The position numbers and the translations under genes were made by a program. 64,000 bases of DNA from Avrilella dinanensis (GTDB lineage: Bacteria > Bacteroidota > Bacteroidia > Flavobacteriales > Flavobacteriaceae), in assembly GCF_002807015.1 (NCBI RefSeq), contig NZ_NIPO01000001.1:98889-162888 (forward strand), read 5' to 3'. Below are positions 16,301-26,694 of this stretch, piece after piece (the stretch's first letter is position 1; each line of letters starts with the position of its first letter). The notes beneath the pieces are model-generated. The model was not told the DNA's origin and searched no databases. It saw only the letters and a list, made by a program, of their open reading frames with translations.

Positions 16301-17644
16301 AAGCGTAGGAGCACGGTTTAACAATACCGGATGTCCTTTAATCACGTTTTCCAGAATATCCCAAACAACAGGTTCTTTTCTGTCGATGATTTTCTTGGCT
16401 GATTTCACTGTTTTTACAATTCCTCTTTCAATCAATTTCCTGATTACAAAAGGTTTGTACAGTTCTGCCGCCATATTTTTCGGCAAACCGCATTCATATA
16501 ATTTCAATTCAGGTCCAACGACAATTACCGAACGAGCGGAGTAATCTACACGTTTACCCAACAAGTTTTGACGGAAACGCCCTTGTTTTCCTTTTAATGA
16601 ATCAGACAAAGATTTCAAAGGTCTTTGTGACTCAGTTTTTACTGCGGTTGCTTTTCTTGTATTATCGAACAAAGAGTCCACCGCTTCCTGCAACATACGT
16701 TTTTCATTACGTAGAATTACTTCCGGAGCTTTGATTTCCATCAAACGTTTCAAACGATTGTTACGAATGATTACACGACGGTATAAGTCGTTCAAATCAG
16801 ATGTAGCAAAACGACCTCCGTCTAATGGCACCAACGGACGCAATTCTGGCGGGATAACCGGGATAACTTTCAAAATCATCCACTCTGGCTTGTTCTCTTT
16901 ATCAATGTTAGATTCTCTGAAAGCCTCCACAACCTGAAGTCTTTTCAAAGCCTCTGTCTTTCTTTGTTTAGAGGTTTCATGGTTAGCCGCATGACGCAAT
17001 TGATACGATAGTGCATCTAAATCAATACGTTGCAATAAGTCCATGATGCACTCGGCCCCCATTTTCGCGATAAATTTATTTGGGTCGGTTTCTTCCAAAT
17101 ATTGATTTTCTATCGGCAGAGTTTCCAGTATATCCAGATATTCTTCTTCGGTAAGGAAATCCATTTCTTTGACAGGTTCGCCCTCAGGTGTTTTAGCAAT
17201 ACCCGGCTGGATAACAACATATCTTTCGTAATAGATAATCATATCCAGTTTTTTGGAAGGTAATCCTAAAAGGTAACCTATTTTGTTAGGTAAAGAACGG
17301 AAATACCAGATATGTGCAATCGGAACAACCAGATTGATATGCCCGACACGGTCTCTCCGTACCTTTTTCTCGGTTACTTCTACCCCACAACGGTCGCAGA
17401 CGATTCCTTTATATCTGATTCTTTTATATTTACCACAAGCACATTCATAATCTTTAACCGGTCCAAAAATCCGCTCACAGAACAAGCCGTCTCTTTCGGG
17501 TTTGTGCGTACGGTAATTAATGGTTTCTGGCTTAAGCACTTCCCCTCTGGACTCTGCTAATATAGACTCCGGTGAAGCTAATCCAATAGTGATTTTATTA
17601 AATCTCTTAATGGTGTTTTTGTCTTTATTTCTGTTTGTTGTCAT
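13358..17644 (-). CDS. rpoC: DNA-directed RNA polymerase subunit beta'
   Basis: 1428 residues, normal for Bacteroidota. Visible landmarks: zinc-1 cysteines in [20 protein letters not shown] (about 69-88), the catalytic [12 protein letters not shown] loop that holds the active-site magnesium, the bridge helix/trigger loop region, and the second zinc site [13 protein letters not shown]. The beta' subunit forms the active site with beta. It follows rpoB after 78 bp that contain a hairpin, and precedes DUF3467. Confidence 0.98.
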   Translation of the reverse strand: MTTNRNKDKNTIKRFNKITIGLASPESILAESRGEVLKPETINYRTHKPERDGLFCERIFGPVKDYECACGKYKRIRYKGIVCDRCGVEVTEKKVRRDRVGHINLVVPIAHIWYFRSLPNKIGYLLGLPSKKLDMIIYYERYVVIQPGIAKTPEGEPVKEMDFLTEEEYLDILETLPIENQYLEETDPNKFIAKMGAECIMDLLQRIDLDALSYQLRHAANHETSKQRKTEALKRLQVVEAFRESNIDKENKPEWMILKVIPVIPPELRPLVPLDGGRFATSDLNDLYRRVIIRNNRLKRLMEIKAPEVILRNEKRMLQEAVDSLFDNTRKATAVKTESQRPLKSLSDSLKGKQGRFRQNLLGKRVDYSARSVIVVGPELKLYECGLPKNMAAELYKPFVIRKLIERGIVKTVKSAKKIIDRKEPVVWDILENVIKGHPVLLNRAPTLHRLGIQAFQPTLIEGKAIRLHPLVCTAFNADFDGDQMAVHLPLGPEAILESQLLMLASHNILNPANGAPITVPSQDMVLGLYYMTKGKKSTPEEPIKGEGLTFYSAEEVNIAMNEGRLVLNAEIKVKTKVLDESGELKNAVVETTAGRVLFNEVVPEKVGYINEVLTKKSLRDIIGRVLAVTDVPTTAKFLDDIKSMGYNYAFKGGLSFSLGDIMIPEQKQALIDDANQQVDGITMNYNMGLITNNERYNQVIDVWTSTNALLTELALKNIREDKQGFNSVYMMLDSGARGSKEQIRQLTGMRGLMAKPKKSNSAGGDIIENPILANFKEGLSILEYFISTHGARKGLADTALKTADAGYLTRRLHDVAQDVVVNTEDCGTLRGVEFEALKKNEEIVESLGERVLGRVALNDVINPLNNEVIVAAGEEILESHAKSINESPIEQIEVRSALTCEAERGICAKCYGRNLATGKMAQRGEAVGVIAAQSIGEPGTQLTLRTFHVGGTAGNISEVSTIKTKFAGRLEIDDLKVVKGEDNEGNKVDIVISRSAELKLADVNTGNVLNTHHIPYGSTIFVKDGDVVEKDTVICKWDPYNGVIVSEYAGKVTYEDIEQGQTYLVEIDEQTGFQEKVISESRNKKLVPTLHIYDKNDELIRSYNLPVGAHLMVEDGDKVKAGKVLVKIPRRSSKAGDITGGLPRITELLEARNPSNPAVVAEIDGVVSFGKIKRGNREIIIESRTGDIRKYLVKLSNQILVQENDFVKAGMSLSDGAITPDDILSIQGPSAVQQYLVNEIQEVYRLQGVKINDKHFEVVIRQMMQKVQIQDPGDTLFLENQLAHKSDFIRENDRLFGMKVVENAGDSTTLKEGQIISVRELRDENSILKREDKNLVDARDVVLATATPVLQGITRASLQTKSFISAASFQETTKVLNEAAVAGKEDHLLGLKENVIVGHRIPAGTGMRVYDNIIVGSKETEPAEIKL

Positions 17645-17672
17645 ATCAACTTGTTGGTTTTGATGTTCAAGG

Positions 17673-17707
17673 TTTAAAGTTCAAGACACAATGTCTCAAA
17701 CTTTAAA
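17673..17707 (-). promoter_or_regulatory. Hairpin in the rpoB-rpoC intergenic region
   Basis: TTTAAAGTTCAAGACA (17673-17688) and TGTCTCAAACTTTAAA (17692-17707) pair over 16 positions with two mismatches that become G-U pairs in RNA on one strand, with a 3-nt loop. No T-run follows on the minus strand. It is probably an RNA processing or stability element within the rpoBC mRNA, or a dispersed repeat. Confidence 0.55.
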
Positions 17708-17722
17708 CTTCAAACAATAGAA

Positions 17723-20700
17723 TTATTCTTCTAATCTGATATCTAATGCCAATCCTTTCAATTCATGCATCAATACATTGAATGATTCCGGTAATCCAGG
17801 TTCAGGCATAGCCTCACCTTTCACGATTGCCTCGTAAGTTTTGGCTCTTCCGATAACGTCATCAGATTTAACCGTCAATATTTCACGTAATGTGCTGGAA
17901 GCTCCGTAAGCCTCCAATGCCCATACCTCCATTTCTCCGAAACGCTGACCTCCGAACTGAGCTTTACCTCCGAGCGGTTGTTGCGTAATCAATGAGTAAG
18001 GTCCGATAGAACGTGCGTGCATTTTATCATCAACCATGTGTCCGAGTTTCAACATATAGATAACTCCGACTGTGGCTTTCTGGTCAAAACGCTCACCTGT
18101 ACCACCGTCATACAAATAAGTATGTCCGTATTGCGGAACGCCTGCTTCTTCGGTCAGTCTGTCTATTTCGTTGATGGTCGCTCCGTCAAAAATCGGTGTA
18201 GCAAATTTTTTGCCTAATCTTTGTCCGGCCCAGCCCAAAACAGTTTCATAAATCTGACCAATGTTCATACGTGATGGTACCCCAAGTGGGTTCAACACGA
18301 TATCAACCGGTGTTCCATCTTCGAGGAATGGCATATCTTCGTCTCTTACGATTTTGGCAACAATACCTTTGTTTCCGTGACGACCTGCCATTTTATCCCC
18401 TACTCTTAATTTTCGTTTTTTGGCGATATAAACCTTAGCTAATTTCAGGATACCTGATGGTAATTCATCTCCTACGGTAATCATGAATTTCTCGCGACGC
18501 AATGCTCCCTGCAAGTCGTTCAGTTTGATTTTGTAGTTGTGAACCAATTCTGATATCAGCTGGTTGGTATGTTCATCAGTTGTCCATTGTCCTTTGGTCA
18601 AGTGGGCAAAATCTTCTACGGCGTTTAACATTTTAAGAGTGAATTTCTTCCCTTTCGGCAATACTTCTTCTCCTAAATCGTTCATCACACCTTGTGAAGT
18701 TTTTCCGTTTACCAACTGGAATAATTTTTCAATCAGGCGGTCTTTGAGCTCGGTAAACTTAACTTCGAACTTGTTTTCAAGAGCAGCTATATCTTCTTTG
18801 TCCTGAGCTCTTTTTCGTTTGTCTTTTACCGCTCTGGCAAATAATTTTTTGTCCAGAACAACTCCGTTCAATGAAGGTGATGCTTTCAAAGATGCGTCTT
18901 TTACATCTCCGGCTTTGTCTCCAAATATAGCTCTTAAGAGTTTTTCCTCCGGTGTCGGGTCAGATTCTCCTTTCGGTGTGATTTTTCCGATAAGAATATC
19001 TCCCGGCTTCACTTCTGCTCCGATACGAATCATACCGTTTTCGTCCAAATCTTTGGTAGCTTCTTCCGATACGTTTGGTATGTCGTTGGTTAACTCTTCG
19101 TTACCTAATTTGGTATCTCTCACTTCAAGCGTGTAATCATCAATGTGGATAGACGTGAAAATATCATCTCTTACCACTTTTTCTGAAATCACAATCGCAT
19201 CTTCGAAGTTGTATCCTTTCCAAGGCATAAACGCCACCAAAAGGTTTCTTCCAAGAGCCAACTCTCCGTTTTGAGTGGCATATCCTTCACATAAAACCTG
19301 CCCTTTGCTCACTCTGTCACCTTTTCTTACGATAGGTTTCAGGTTGATACTGGTACTTTGGTTGGTTTTACGGAATTTAATTAAGTTATATGTTTTTTCG
19401 TCCGAATCGAAGCTCACTAATCTGTCTTCGTCTGTACGTTCATATTTAATCGTAATTTTCTGTGCATCTACATAAACCACTTCGCCTTCGCCTTCTGCGT
19501 TAATCAACACACGAGAGTCGATAGCTACTTGCTTTTCAAGCCCTGTACCTACGATTGGTGAATCTGGTCTTAATAACGGCACAGCTTGTCGCATCATGTT
19601 TGACCCCATCAATGCACGGTTCGCATCATCGTGTTCCAAGAACGGGATTAACGAAGCTGAGATAGAAGCAATCTGATTAGGGGCTACGTCGGTATAGTTC
19701 AACTCTACCGGCTCAACAACAGGGAAATCAGCATCTTGCTTAGCCACTACACGCTCTGCAGTGATTTTTCCTTTGTCGTCCATTTCAACGTTTGCCTGTG
19801 CAATCAGTTTCTCTTCTTCTTCTTCGGCAGATAAATAAACTGGTTCTCCAACAAGATCCACTTTACCGTTTTTAACAGGTCGGTATGGTGTTTCGATGAA
19901 TCCCATGCCGTTTACTTTTGCATAAACTGCCAAAGAGGAAATCAAACCAATGTTTGGTCCTTCCGGCGTTTCAATCGGACATAGACGTCCGTAATGCGTA
20001 TAGTGAACGTCACGCACCTCGAAACCTGCTCTTTCTCTGGATAATCCGCCTGGTCCTAATGCAGACAAACGACGTTTGTGTGTAATCTCTGCCAACGGAT
20101 TGGTTTGATCCATGAACTGAGATAACTGATTCGTTCCGAAGAATGAGTTGATGACAGATGATAATGTTTTTGCATTAATCAAATCAATCGGTGTGAACAC
20201 TTCGTTGTCACGAACGTTCATTCGTTCACGGATTGTTCTCGCCATACGAGCCAACCCTACTCCGAATTGGGCAGAAAGCTGCTCGCCCACTGTTCTCACA
20301 CGACGGTTAGAAAGGTGGTCGATATCATCAATCTCTGCTTTGGAGTTGATTAATTCAATCAGATATTTTACAATGGTAATGATGTCTTCTTTGGTCAAAA
20401 CCTGCTTGTCCATCGAAGTATCTAACCCTAATTTTTTGTTCATTCTGTAACGACCAACTTCGCCTAAGTTGTAACGCTGGTCAGAGAAGAACAATTTGTC
20501 GATAATACCGCGTGCGGTTTCCTCATCAGGTGGTTCTGCATTACGCAACTGACGATAGATGTGCTCTACTGCTTCTTTTTCAGAGTTGGTAGGATCTTTT
20601 TGTAGGGTGTTGTGGATGATAGTATAATCAGCCTGATTGTTGTCTTCCTTATGAAGAAGGATAGATTTTACATTAGCATCTAAGATTTCTTCGATATTAT

Positions 20701-21535
20701 CTTTATCCAAAATTGTGTCGCGGTCTAAGATAATTTCATTTCTCTCGATAGATACTACTTCTCCGGTATCCTCGTCCACGAAATCCTCATGCCATGTATT
20801 CAAAACACGAGCGGCAAGGCTTCTTCCGATATGTTTTTTCAATCCAGCTTTAGTTACTTTAATTTCTTCTGCTAAATCAAAAATTTCGAGAATATCCTTA
20901 TCGCGTTCAAATCCGATAGCACGGAACAATGTGGTTACAGGTAATTTTTTCTTACGGTCGATGTAAGCATACATTACGCTGTTGATGTCGGTAGCAAATT
21001 CAATCCATGAACCTTTGAAAGGGATTACACGGGCTGAATATAATTTGGTACCGTTGGCATGGAAAGATTGTCCGAAGAATACACCAGGTGAACGATGCAA
21101 TTGTGACACAACAACTCGCTCCGCTCCATTGATTACAAAGGTACCGCTTGGTGTCATATATGGTATGGTACCGAGATATACATCCTGAACGATAGTTTCG
21201 AAATCCTCATGCTCGGGGTCGGTACAATACAGTTTCAGTCTCGCTTTGAGCGGCACACTGTAAGTAAGCCCTCTATCGATACATTCTTCGATAGGATAGC
21301 GTGGTGGATCAACGAAATAATCCAAAAACTCCAATACAAATTGATTACGTGTATCTGTAATTGGGAAGTTTTCCATGAAGGTTTTGTATAATCCTTCATT
21401 GCCTCTTTCTGCCGATTTGGTTTCTAATTGGAAAAAATCTCTAAACGATTTTACTTGAATGTCCAAAAAGTCCGGGAATGGCGGAATGTTTTTTGTCGAG
21501 GCAAAATTTAATCTTTCAGTCTGATTTGTAATCAT
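17723..21535 (-). CDS. rpoB: DNA-directed RNA polymerase subunit beta
   Basis: 1270 residues from [17 protein letters not shown]; an upstream in-frame start at 21595 would place leader and attenuator sequence inside the protein and is rejected. The rifampicin-binding region reads [20 protein letters not shown] followed by SALGPGG, i.e. the susceptible-type residues (D, H, S positions unaltered). The C-terminus carries the conserved [10 protein letters not shown] motif. Core subunit of RNA polymerase; operon with rplJL upstream and rpoC downstream. Confidence 0.98.
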   Translation of the reverse strand: MITNQTERLNFASTKNIPPFPDFLDIQVKSFRDFFQLETKSAERGNEGLYKTFMENFPITDTRNQFVLEFLDYFVDPPRYPIEECIDRGLTYSVPLKARLKLYCTDPEHEDFETIVQDVYLGTIPYMTPSGTFVINGAERVVVSQLHRSPGVFFGQSFHANGTKLYSARVIPFKGSWIEFATDINSVMYAYIDRKKKLPVTTLFRAIGFERDKDILEIFDLAEEIKVTKAGLKKHIGRSLAARVLNTWHEDFVDEDTGEVVSIERNEIILDRDTILDKDNIEEILDANVKSILLHKEDNNQADYTIIHNTLQKDPTNSEKEAVEHIYRQLRNAEPPDEETARGIIDKLFFSDQRYNLGEVGRYRMNKKLGLDTSMDKQVLTKEDIITIVKYLIELINSKAEIDDIDHLSNRRVRTVGEQLSAQFGVGLARMARTIRERMNVRDNEVFTPIDLINAKTLSSVINSFFGTNQLSQFMDQTNPLAEITHKRRLSALGPGGLSRERAGFEVRDVHYTHYGRLCPIETPEGPNIGLISSLAVYAKVNGMGFIETPYRPVKNGKVDLVGEPVYLSAEEEEEKLIAQANVEMDDKGKITAERVVAKQDADFPVVEPVELNYTDVAPNQIASISASLIPFLEHDDANRALMGSNMMRQAVPLLRPDSPIVGTGLEKQVAIDSRVLINAEGEGEVVYVDAQKITIKYERTDEDRLVSFDSDEKTYNLIKFRKTNQSTSINLKPIVRKGDRVSKGQVLCEGYATQNGELALGRNLLVAFMPWKGYNFEDAIVISEKVVRDDIFTSIHIDDYTLEVRDTKLGNEELTNDIPNVSEEATKDLDENGMIRIGAEVKPGDILIGKITPKGESDPTPEEKLLRAIFGDKAGDVKDASLKASPSLNGVVLDKKLFARAVKDKRKRAQDKEDIAALENKFEVKFTELKDRLIEKLFQLVNGKTSQGVMNDLGEEVLPKGKKFTLKMLNAVEDFAHLTKGQWTTDEHTNQLISELVHNYKIKLNDLQGALRREKFMITVGDELPSGILKLAKVYIAKKRKLRVGDKMAGRHGNKGIVAKIVRDEDMPFLEDGTPVDIVLNPLGVPSRMNIGQIYETVLGWAGQRLGKKFATPIFDGATINEIDRLTEEAGVPQYGHTYLYDGGTGERFDQKATVGVIYMLKLGHMVDDKMHARSIGPYSLITQQPLGGKAQFGGQRFGEMEVWALEAYGASSTLREILTVKSDDVIGRAKTYEAIVKGEAMPEPGLPESFNVLMHELKGLALDIRLEE

Positions 21536-21598
21536 CAATGGAAAAAATTTTGTTAATAGTTTGTTATATAGTCGTACTAATGTCTTAATACGCAAAAT

Positions 21599-21636
21599 GG
21601 TTTAGACCTTTGAGAGCTCTTCTCAAGGTCTAAACC
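21599..21636 (-). promoter_or_regulatory. rplL-rpoB intergenic hairpin (attenuator-like)
   Basis: GGTTTAGACCTTTGAGA and TCTCAAGGTCTAAACC form a stem of about 16 bp with one bulged T and loop GCTCT. It lies between rplL and rpoB. On the minus strand it is followed by ATTTTGCG, a poor U-run, so partial termination or processing is more likely than full stop. Many bacteria tune rpoB relative to rplL at this position. Confidence 0.65.
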
Positions 21637-21658
21637 GTAGAGTTTAAAAGTATGTTGA

Positions 21659-22027
21659 CTACTTCAATTCAACAGTAGCTCCGGCTTCTTCAAGGGCATT
21701 TTTCAATCCTTCTGCCTCTTCTTTGCTTACGCCTTCTTTGATGTTTGCTGGTGTAGAATCAACCATTTCTTTAGATTCTTTCAATCCAAGACCTGTTAAT
21801 TCTTTAACAGCTTTAACTACTGCTAATTTAGAAGCTCCTGCTTCTTTCAACACAACAGTGAATTCTGTTTGCTCTTCAGCACCACCTTCAGCACCTCCAC
21901 CTGCTACTACAACTGCTGCAGCTGCTGGCTCAATACCATACTCGTCTTTTAAGATATCTGCTAGTTCATTAACTTCTTTTACTGTTAAGCTAACTAATTG
22001 TTCTGCGAATTGTTTCAAATCTGCCAT
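21659..22027 (-). CDS. rplL: 50S ribosomal protein L7/L12
   Basis: 122 residues. N-terminal dimerisation part [19 protein letters not shown], a flexible Ala/Gly hinge ([19 protein letters not shown]) and the C-terminal factor-binding domain with [12 protein letters not shown]. It forms the ribosomal stalk on L10 and recruits translation GTPases. It lies downstream of rplJ in the usual order. Confidence 0.97.
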   Translation of the reverse strand: MADLKQFAEQLVSLTVKEVNELADILKDEYGIEPAAAAVVVAGGGAEGGAEEQTEFTVVLKEAGASKLAVVKAVKELTGLGLKESKEMVDSTPANIKEGVSKEEAEGLKNALEEAGATVELK

Positions 22028-22084
22028 TTTTCTATCTTTTAATTTGATTTATAATTTGTTAATTGTGCGTTCTCGCTTTGGTAA

Positions 22085-22597
22085 TTATTCTTGTGTTGCT
22101 GTTTCTTCTGCCTCTGCTGTTTCTTCACGATTTTGTAGAGCAGCAATAACTCTTTGTGCAGGAGATTTAAGCAACGAAATGATTTCTCCGATAACTTCTT
22201 CTTTAGATTTAAGAGCGGCTAATCCGTCTAATTCTTTATCTCCGACATAAATTTCTTCGTTGATATAAGCTCCTTTGAGAACAGGCTTATCAGATTTTTT
22301 TCTAAACTCTTTGATAATTTTAGCTGGTGCGTTAGCCACTTCTGCAAACATAATAGAAGTATTTCCTTTCAATACAGAAGGTAATTCTCCAAATTCTTTG
22401 TCAGAGGCTTCCATTGCTTTTGCAAGGAAAGTGTTTTTAACCACAGCCAATTTAATCCCGCCTTTGAAGCAGGCTCTACGTAGTTTAGAAGTAGTATCAG
22501 CATTAAGTTCAGATATATCTGCAAGGTAAACAATATTGTTCTCCGCTAATTGTGCAGTTAAATCTTTTATCGCTGTTGCTTTTTCTTCTCTAGTCAT
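22085..22597 (-). CDS. rplJ: 50S ribosomal protein L10
   Basis: 170 residues, MTREEKATAIKDLTAQLAEN, with the rRNA-binding N-terminal domain and a C-terminal helix that anchors L7/L12 dimers. The acidic tail (EETAEAEETATQE) is common in Bacteroidota. Operon gene between rplA and rplL; 57-bp gap before rplL. Confidence 0.97.
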   Translation of the reverse strand: MTREEKATAIKDLTAQLAENNIVYLADISELNADTTSKLRRACFKGGIKLAVVKNTFLAKAMEASDKEFGELPSVLKGNTSIMFAEVANAPAKIIKEFRKKSDKPVLKGAYINEEIYVGDKELDGLAALKSKEEVIGEIISLLKSPAQRVIAALQNREETAEAEETATQE

Positions 22598-22623
22598 AAC
22601 TATAAATAATTTTTAACTGCCAA

Positions 22624-23313
22624 TTATATTGCCTTAGGGTCTAAAGCGATAGCGGGACTCATTGTACTGGATATATAAATTGATTTAATATATGTACCTT
22701 TTGCCGCAGTTGGCTTCATTTTGATTAATGTTTGAACGATTTCGATAACATTATCTGCTATTTTATCAGCTTCGAAAGAAACTTTTCCTACAGCAGCATG
22801 CACGATTCCGGTTTTATCTACTTTAAAGTCGATTTTACCAGCTTTTACTTCTTGTACAGCTTTTCCTACTTCCATGGTTACAGTACCGGTTTTCGGGTTA
22901 GGCATCAAGCCTCTTGGTCCTAAGATTCTACCCAACGGTCCTAATTTCCCCATAACTGCAGGCATAGTGATGATTACATCAACATCTGTCCAACCGTCTT
23001 TGATTTTTTGCAGGTAGTCATCTAATCCTACATAATCTGCTCCGGCTGCTTTAGCTTCTTCTTCTCTGTCTGGAGTAACCAAAGCTAATACTTTCACATC
23101 TTTTCCTGTACCGTGAGGTAATGTTACCACTCCCCTAACCATTTGGTTAGCTTTACGAGGATCTACTCCTAAACGAACTGCTACATCTACAGATTCATCA
23201 AATTTTGCTGAAGCAACTTCTTTCAATAACGCAGAAGCTTCTTTGATGCCGTATAATTTAGACTTTTCTATTTTTGAAGCAGCCTCTTTTTGTTTTTTTG
23301 TCAATTTTGCCAT
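22624..23313 (-). CDS. rplA: 50S ribosomal protein L1
   Basis: 229 residues, [19 protein letters not shown]. The L1 signature [20 protein letters not shown] followed by [11 protein letters not shown] is intact (about 114-142). L1 builds the stalk near the E site and in many bacteria represses its own rplKA mRNA. It follows rplK after 19 bp. Confidence 0.98.
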   Translation of the reverse strand: MAKLTKKQKEAASKIEKSKLYGIKEASALLKEVASAKFDESVDVAVRLGVDPRKANQMVRGVVTLPHGTGKDVKVLALVTPDREEEAKAAGADYVGLDDYLQKIKDGWTDVDVIITMPAVMGKLGPLGRILGPRGLMPNPKTGTVTMEVGKAVQEVKAGKIDFKVDKTGIVHAAVGKVSFEADKIADNVIEIVQTLIKMKPTAAKGTYIKSIYISSTMSPAIALDPKAI

Positions 23314-23332
23314 TTTTCTTCTTTTTTAAAGA

Positions 23333-23770
23333 TTAAAAAGGAGCATCTCCTGTTACTGTGATTCCCATAGATCTTGCGGTACCTGCAACCATAGACATTG
23401 CACTTTCAACAGTAAATGCATTCAAATCCTGCATTTTGTCTTCAGCGATTGCTTTTACTTGATCCCACGATACTGAAGCAACTTTTTTACGGTTAGGTTC
23501 TCCTGAACCTTTTTTCGCTTTTGATGCTTCTAATAATTGTATCGCAGCAGGAGGTGTTTTAACAACAAAATCGAACGATTTGTCTTTGTACACGGTAATT
23601 TGTACCGGTAACACTTTGCCGGGTTTATCCTGAGTTCTCGCATTAAATTGCTTACAGAACTCCATGATGTTAACTCCAGCAGCCCCCAAAGCAGGTCCAA
23701 CCGGTGGCGATGGATTCGCAGCACCTCCCTTAACTTGTAGTTTAACTACTTTACTTACTTCTTTTGCCAT
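23333..23770 (-). CDS. rplK: 50S ribosomal protein L11
   Basis: 145 residues, [20 protein letters not shown], with the proline-rich N-terminal thiostrepton-binding part ([20 protein letters not shown]) and the C-terminal rRNA-binding domain ending in [10 protein letters not shown]. It is part of the GTPase-associated centre. First ribosomal gene after nusG. Confidence 0.98.
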   Translation of the reverse strand: MAKEVSKVVKLQVKGGAANPSPPVGPALGAAGVNIMEFCKQFNARTQDKPGKVLPVQITVYKDKSFDFVVKTPPAAIQLLEASKAKKGSGEPNRKKVASVSWDQVKAIAEDKMQDLNAFTVESAMSMVAGTARSMGITVTGDAPF

Positions 23771-23829
23771 TTTTAAAAAAATTTAGCCACATCTCAATTG
23801 GAAGCTCGATGTGATTTATGTAACAATTA

Positions 23830-24381
23830 TTATATTTTTTCTACTTGATTAAAACTCAATTCCAATGGTGTTTTTCTTCCGAATATTTTCACCATTACCT
23901 CAAGTTTTCTTTTATCTTCGTTGATGTGTTCTACCACACCATTAAAGCCACTAAAAGGTCCGTCGGTTACCTTGATGGTTTCTCCGTTTTCGAACGGAAT
24001 GATTGCTGTATCAGCCGCAACAGCCAATTCATCTACCTTACCCAACATTCTGTTCACTTCAGACAGACGCATCGGCAATGGGTCTCCTCCTTTGGTTTCG
24101 CCTAAAAAACCGACTACTCCCGAAATAGATTTGATAATATGTGGCAACTCTCCTGTCAGATTTGCTTCAATCATCACATATCCTGGAAAATACACCCGTT
24201 CTTTAGAGACTTTCTTGCCGTCTTTCTGGTGCACAACTTTCTCTGTCGGAACTAATACCTGTGATAAATAATCATCAAGACCTGCTCTCGAAACTTCTGC
24301 CTCGATATATGCTTTAACCTTATTTTCCTGACCACTAACAGCCCTTACTACATACCATTTTTTTAGGTTATTATCAGCCAT
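23830..24381 (-). CDS. nusG: Transcription termination/antitermination protein NusG
   Basis: 183 residues. NGN domain KWYVVRAVSGQENKVKAYIE at the N-terminus, YVMIEANL in the middle and a C-terminal KOW motif GPFSGFNGVVEHINEDKRKL (about 139-158). It binds RNA polymerase and couples it to the ribosome or Rho. Standard position between secE and rplK. Confidence 0.97.
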   Translation of the reverse strand: MADNNLKKWYVVRAVSGQENKVKAYIEAEVSRAGLDDYLSQVLVPTEKVVHQKDGKKVSKERVYFPGYVMIEANLTGELPHIIKSISGVVGFLGETKGGDPLPMRLSEVNRMLGKVDELAVAADTAIIPFENGETIKVTDGPFSGFNGVVEHINEDKRKLEVMVKIFGRKTPLELSFNQVEKI

Positions 24382-24397
24382 GAGATAGTTATATTAT

Positions 24398-24595
24398 TTA
24401 ATTATGAAAAAATTGAAAGAATCCTGTGATTACTTTCTCGAAAACAGAATCAATCCCCCAAGTAACCAAAGCAAATATTACAGAAAAGATAGTCACAACA
24501 ATAGTATATCGTTGTGCTTCTGACCACTCTGGCCATGTAACATTGTCTTTCAGCTCTTTAAAAGATGATGATATATAATTTCCAACTTTTGCCAT
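24398..24595 (-). CDS. secE: Preprotein translocase subunit SecE
   Basis: 65 residues, starting MAKVGNYISSSFKELKDNVT. It has the SecE amphipathic helix with TWPEWSEAQRYTIVV, then a single transmembrane helix (VVTIFSVIFALVTWGI), the short form typical of Bacteroidota. A start further upstream would run into the tRNA-Trp gene and is rejected. It acts with SecY and SecG in the inner membrane. Confidence 0.95.
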   Translation of the reverse strand: MAKVGNYISSSFKELKDNVTWPEWSEAQRYTIVVTIFSVIFALVTWGIDSVFEKVITGFFQFFHN

Positions 24596-24613
24596 TTGTA
24601 AGACTTTTTTTTG

Positions 24614-24684
24614 CACGGGTGGAGGGATTCGAACCCCCATCAACGGTTTTGGAGACCGCTATTCTACCCTTGAACTACACCCGT
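24614..24684 (-). tRNA. trnW: tRNA-Trp (CCA anticodon)
   Basis: Cloverleaf on the minus strand: acceptor ACGGGTG/CACCCGT, D arm, anticodon loop CTCCAAA, T arm GGGGGTTCGAATCCCTC. It lies between tuf and secE, the usual place in Bacteroidota. CCA is not encoded. Confidence 0.95.
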
Positions 24685-24743
24685 TTGTGAAAAAGCCAGC
24701 AGTATGAAACTACTGACTTTTTGAATTTATTTATTGACTATAA

Positions 24744-25931
24744 TTAGTCTAGAATTTCAGTTACCTGACCAGCACCTACTGTACGACCACCTTCACGGAT
24801 AGCGAAACGTAATCCAACAGAAAGAGCGATTGGGTTCAACAACTCAACAGTGATAGTTAAGTTATCTCCAGGCATTACCATTTCTACTCCGTCAGGCAAT
24901 GAAATAGTACCTGTTACGTCAGTTGTACGTACGTAGAACTGTGGACGGTAGTTGTTATGGAATGGAGTGTGACGTCCACCTTCTTCTTTTTTCAAGATAT
25001 AAACCTCAGCTTTGAATTTAGCGTGTGGCTTAACTGATCCTGGCTTACAGATTACCATACCACGACGGATATCGGTTTTCTCAATACCTCTCAACAACAA
25101 ACCTACGTTATCTCCAGCTTCACCTCTGTCAAGGATTTTACGGAACATCTCAACTCCTGTAATTGTAGAAGTCAATTTATCAGCTCCCATACCGATGATT
25201 TCTACCGGATCTCCCGTATTAGCAACACCAGTTTCGATACGTCCTGTAGCAACAGTACCACGACCTGTAATTGTAAATACATCTTCGATAGGCATCAAGA
25301 ATGGTTTTTCGTTATCACGAACTGGCTCTTCAATCCACTCATCAACAGCTGCCATCAACTGCATAATAGAGTCAACCCATTTCGCTTCACCATTCAAAGC
25401 TCCTAAAGCAGATCCTTGAATAACTGGTCCGTTATCTCCGTCATATTCATAGAATGACAACAAGTCACGAACTTCCATTTCTACTAGCTCTAACAACTCT
25501 TCGTCATCAACCAAGTCAACTTTATTCAAGAACACAACAATTCTTGGAATACCAACCTGACGTCCTAACAAGATGTGCTCACGAGTTTGCGGCATCGGAC
25601 CATCTGTAGCGGCAACCACCAAGATAGCACCATCCATCTGAGCAGCACCAGTAACCATGTTTTTCACGTAATCCGCGTGACCTGGACAGTCAACGTGTGC
25701 ATAGTGACGGTTAGCTGTTTGGTACTCAACGTGTGAAGTATTGATAGTAATACCACGTTCTTTTTCTTCAGGAGCGTTGTCAATTGAATCGAATGAACGA
25801 ATTTCAGACAAACCTGCATCAGCCAATACTTTAGTAATAGCAGCAGTCGTTGTTGTTTTACCGTGATCCACGTGTCCGATAGTACCGATATTCAAGTGCG
25901 GTTTCGAACGATCAAAAGTTTCTTTTGCCAT
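24744..25931 (-). CDS. tuf: Elongation factor Tu
   Basis: 395 residues. GTPase motifs [13 protein letters not shown] (about 19-31), [12 protein letters not shown] (G3, about 81) and [10 protein letters not shown] (G4, about 136), then beta-barrel domains 2 and 3. It delivers aminoacyl-tRNA to the ribosome. It is flanked by tRNA-Thr(GGU) upstream and tRNA-Trp downstream, so the tRNAs are probably cut from the same precursor. Confidence 0.98.
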   Translation of the reverse strand: MAKETFDRSKPHLNIGTIGHVDHGKTTTTAAITKVLADAGLSEIRSFDSIDNAPEEKERGITINTSHVEYQTANRHYAHVDCPGHADYVKNMVTGAAQMDGAILVVAATDGPMPQTREHILLGRQVGIPRIVVFLNKVDLVDDEELLELVEMEVRDLLSFYEYDGDNGPVIQGSALGALNGEAKWVDSIMQLMAAVDEWIEEPVRDNEKPFLMPIEDVFTITGRGTVATGRIETGVANTGDPVEIIGMGADKLTSTITGVEMFRKILDRGEAGDNVGLLLRGIEKTDIRRGMVICKPGSVKPHAKFKAEVYILKKEEGGRHTPFHNNYRPQFYVRTTDVTGTISLPDGVEMVMPGDNLTITVELLNPIALSVGLRFAIREGGRTVGAGQVTEILD

Positions 25932-25988
25932 GATTTAATAATTTTAATCTTAGTTATATAATTAGTGTTCAAATTTATACTAATCCAG

Positions 25989-26060
25989 AGCCAATGACGG
26001 GATTTGAACCCGTGACCTCTTCCTTACCAAGGAAGCACTCTACCCCTGAGCTACATCGGC
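25989..26060 (-). tRNA. trnT: tRNA-Thr (GGU anticodon)
   Basis: Acceptor GCCGATG/CATTGGC, D arm GTAGCTCAGGGGTAGAGTGC, anticodon loop TTGGTAA, T arm CACGGGTTCAAATCCCGT. First upstream neighbour of tuf. Confidence 0.95.
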
Positions 26061-26121
26061 AATATTTTTCTATATTTAAGGACCTCACTCTCCGTAGCCT
26101 GAACCCTTAAATTGCTCTTTG

Positions 26122-26202
26122 TGGGAAGAGCAGGATTCGAACCTGCGAAGGTTTCCCAACGGATTTACAGTCCGTCCTCGTTGGCCGCTTGAGTATCTTC
26201 CC
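26122..26202 (-). tRNA. trnY: tRNA-Tyr (GUA anticodon)
   Basis: Class II tRNA of 81 nt: acceptor GGGAAGA/TCTTCCC, anticodon loop CTGTAAA, long variable arm, T arm CGCAGGTTCGAATCCTG. Middle of the three-tRNA cluster. Confidence 0.95.
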
Positions 26203-26227
26203 TAACCTTATTTCACTGTACTTTCAG

Positions 26228-26301
26228 AGCCTCTGGAGGGACTCGAACCCACGACCTGCTGATTACAAATCAGCTGCTCTAGCCAGCTGAGCTACAGAGG
26301 C
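26228..26301 (-). tRNA. trnT: tRNA-Thr (UGU anticodon)
   Basis: Acceptor GCCTCTG/CAGAGGC, D arm GTAGCTCAGCTGGCTAGAGC, anticodon loop TTTGTAA, T arm CGTGGGTTCGAGTCCCT. It is the first gene of the tRNA-tuf-secE unit and lies just after a strong promoter. Confidence 0.95.
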
Positions 26302-26310
26302 AATTTAAAA

Positions 26311-26332
26311 AGTCCGCTATTTCTAACGGACT
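26311..26332 (-). terminator. GNRA-capped hairpin with T-run, between promoter and tRNA-Thr
   Basis: On the minus strand AGTCCGTTA-GAAA-TAGCGGACT forms 9 bp closed by a GAAA tetraloop, followed by TTTTT. It lies directly downstream of the TACATTTG box (26341-26334). It may end the xerC-hpf transcript, or serve as an early attenuator or a leader hairpin of the tRNA operon. Confidence 0.65.
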
Positions 26333-26333
26333 G

Positions 26334-26362
26334 CAAATGTAAACAATAATTTATTTATACAA
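26334..26362 (-). promoter_or_regulatory. Promoter of the tRNA-tuf operon
   Basis: TTG (26362-26360), 18 bp, TACATTTG (26341-26334) on the minus strand. A consensus Bacteroidota sigma-A promoter, about 35 bp before tRNA-Thr(UGU). Confidence 0.75.
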
Positions 26363-26385
26363 AATCTTTTTTAAATTATTTTTTA

Positions 26386-26688
26386 TCATAAATAAGATTT
26401 TGTCTTTTCTTTTCTCTTTACCAACAATCTTTCTAAAGCATCTGCTGCTGAATCTACAGATTCTTCAAAAGTCTTACAGGTCTTTTTTACCACCAAATCA
26501 TCTCCCGGAATCTTAACCAGCACATCAGCTGTTTTATTTTCTTTTTCGCTGGTGTTTTCAACTTTAAGAAATACATCTATACCCACGATTTTGTCATAAA
26601 ACTTTTCCAGCTTTTCGGTCTTTTTATTCACAAAATCAACCAACTTTCTATCAACGTTGAAATTTACTGCTTGAATGTTTACTTTCAT
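26386..26688 (-). CDS. hpf: Ribosome hibernation promoting factor (HPF/YfiA family), short form
   Basis: 100 residues, MKVNIQAVNFNVDRKLVDFV, with the conserved KLEKFYDKIVGIDVFLKVE. Short type without the C-terminal dimerisation domain, as is usual in Bacteroidota. It binds the decoding centre of idle 30S subunits. It follows xerC by 6 bp, so is co-transcribed with it. Confidence 0.92.
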   Translation of the reverse strand: MKVNIQAVNFNVDRKLVDFVNKKTEKLEKFYDKIVGIDVFLKVENTSEKENKTADVLVKIPGDDLVVKKTCKTFEESVDSAADALERLLVKRKEKTKSYL

Positions 26689-26694
26689 ATCCTT

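Noticed and set aside
20020-20160. Rifampicin-resistance changes in rpoB
   Set aside because: The cluster reads [17 protein letters not shown] as in susceptible enzymes.
21723-22250. Plus-strand open frame of 175 codons over rplL and rplJ
   Set aside because: It is the mirror of two certain ribosomal protein genes, with no family resemblance and low-complexity Ser/Ala content.
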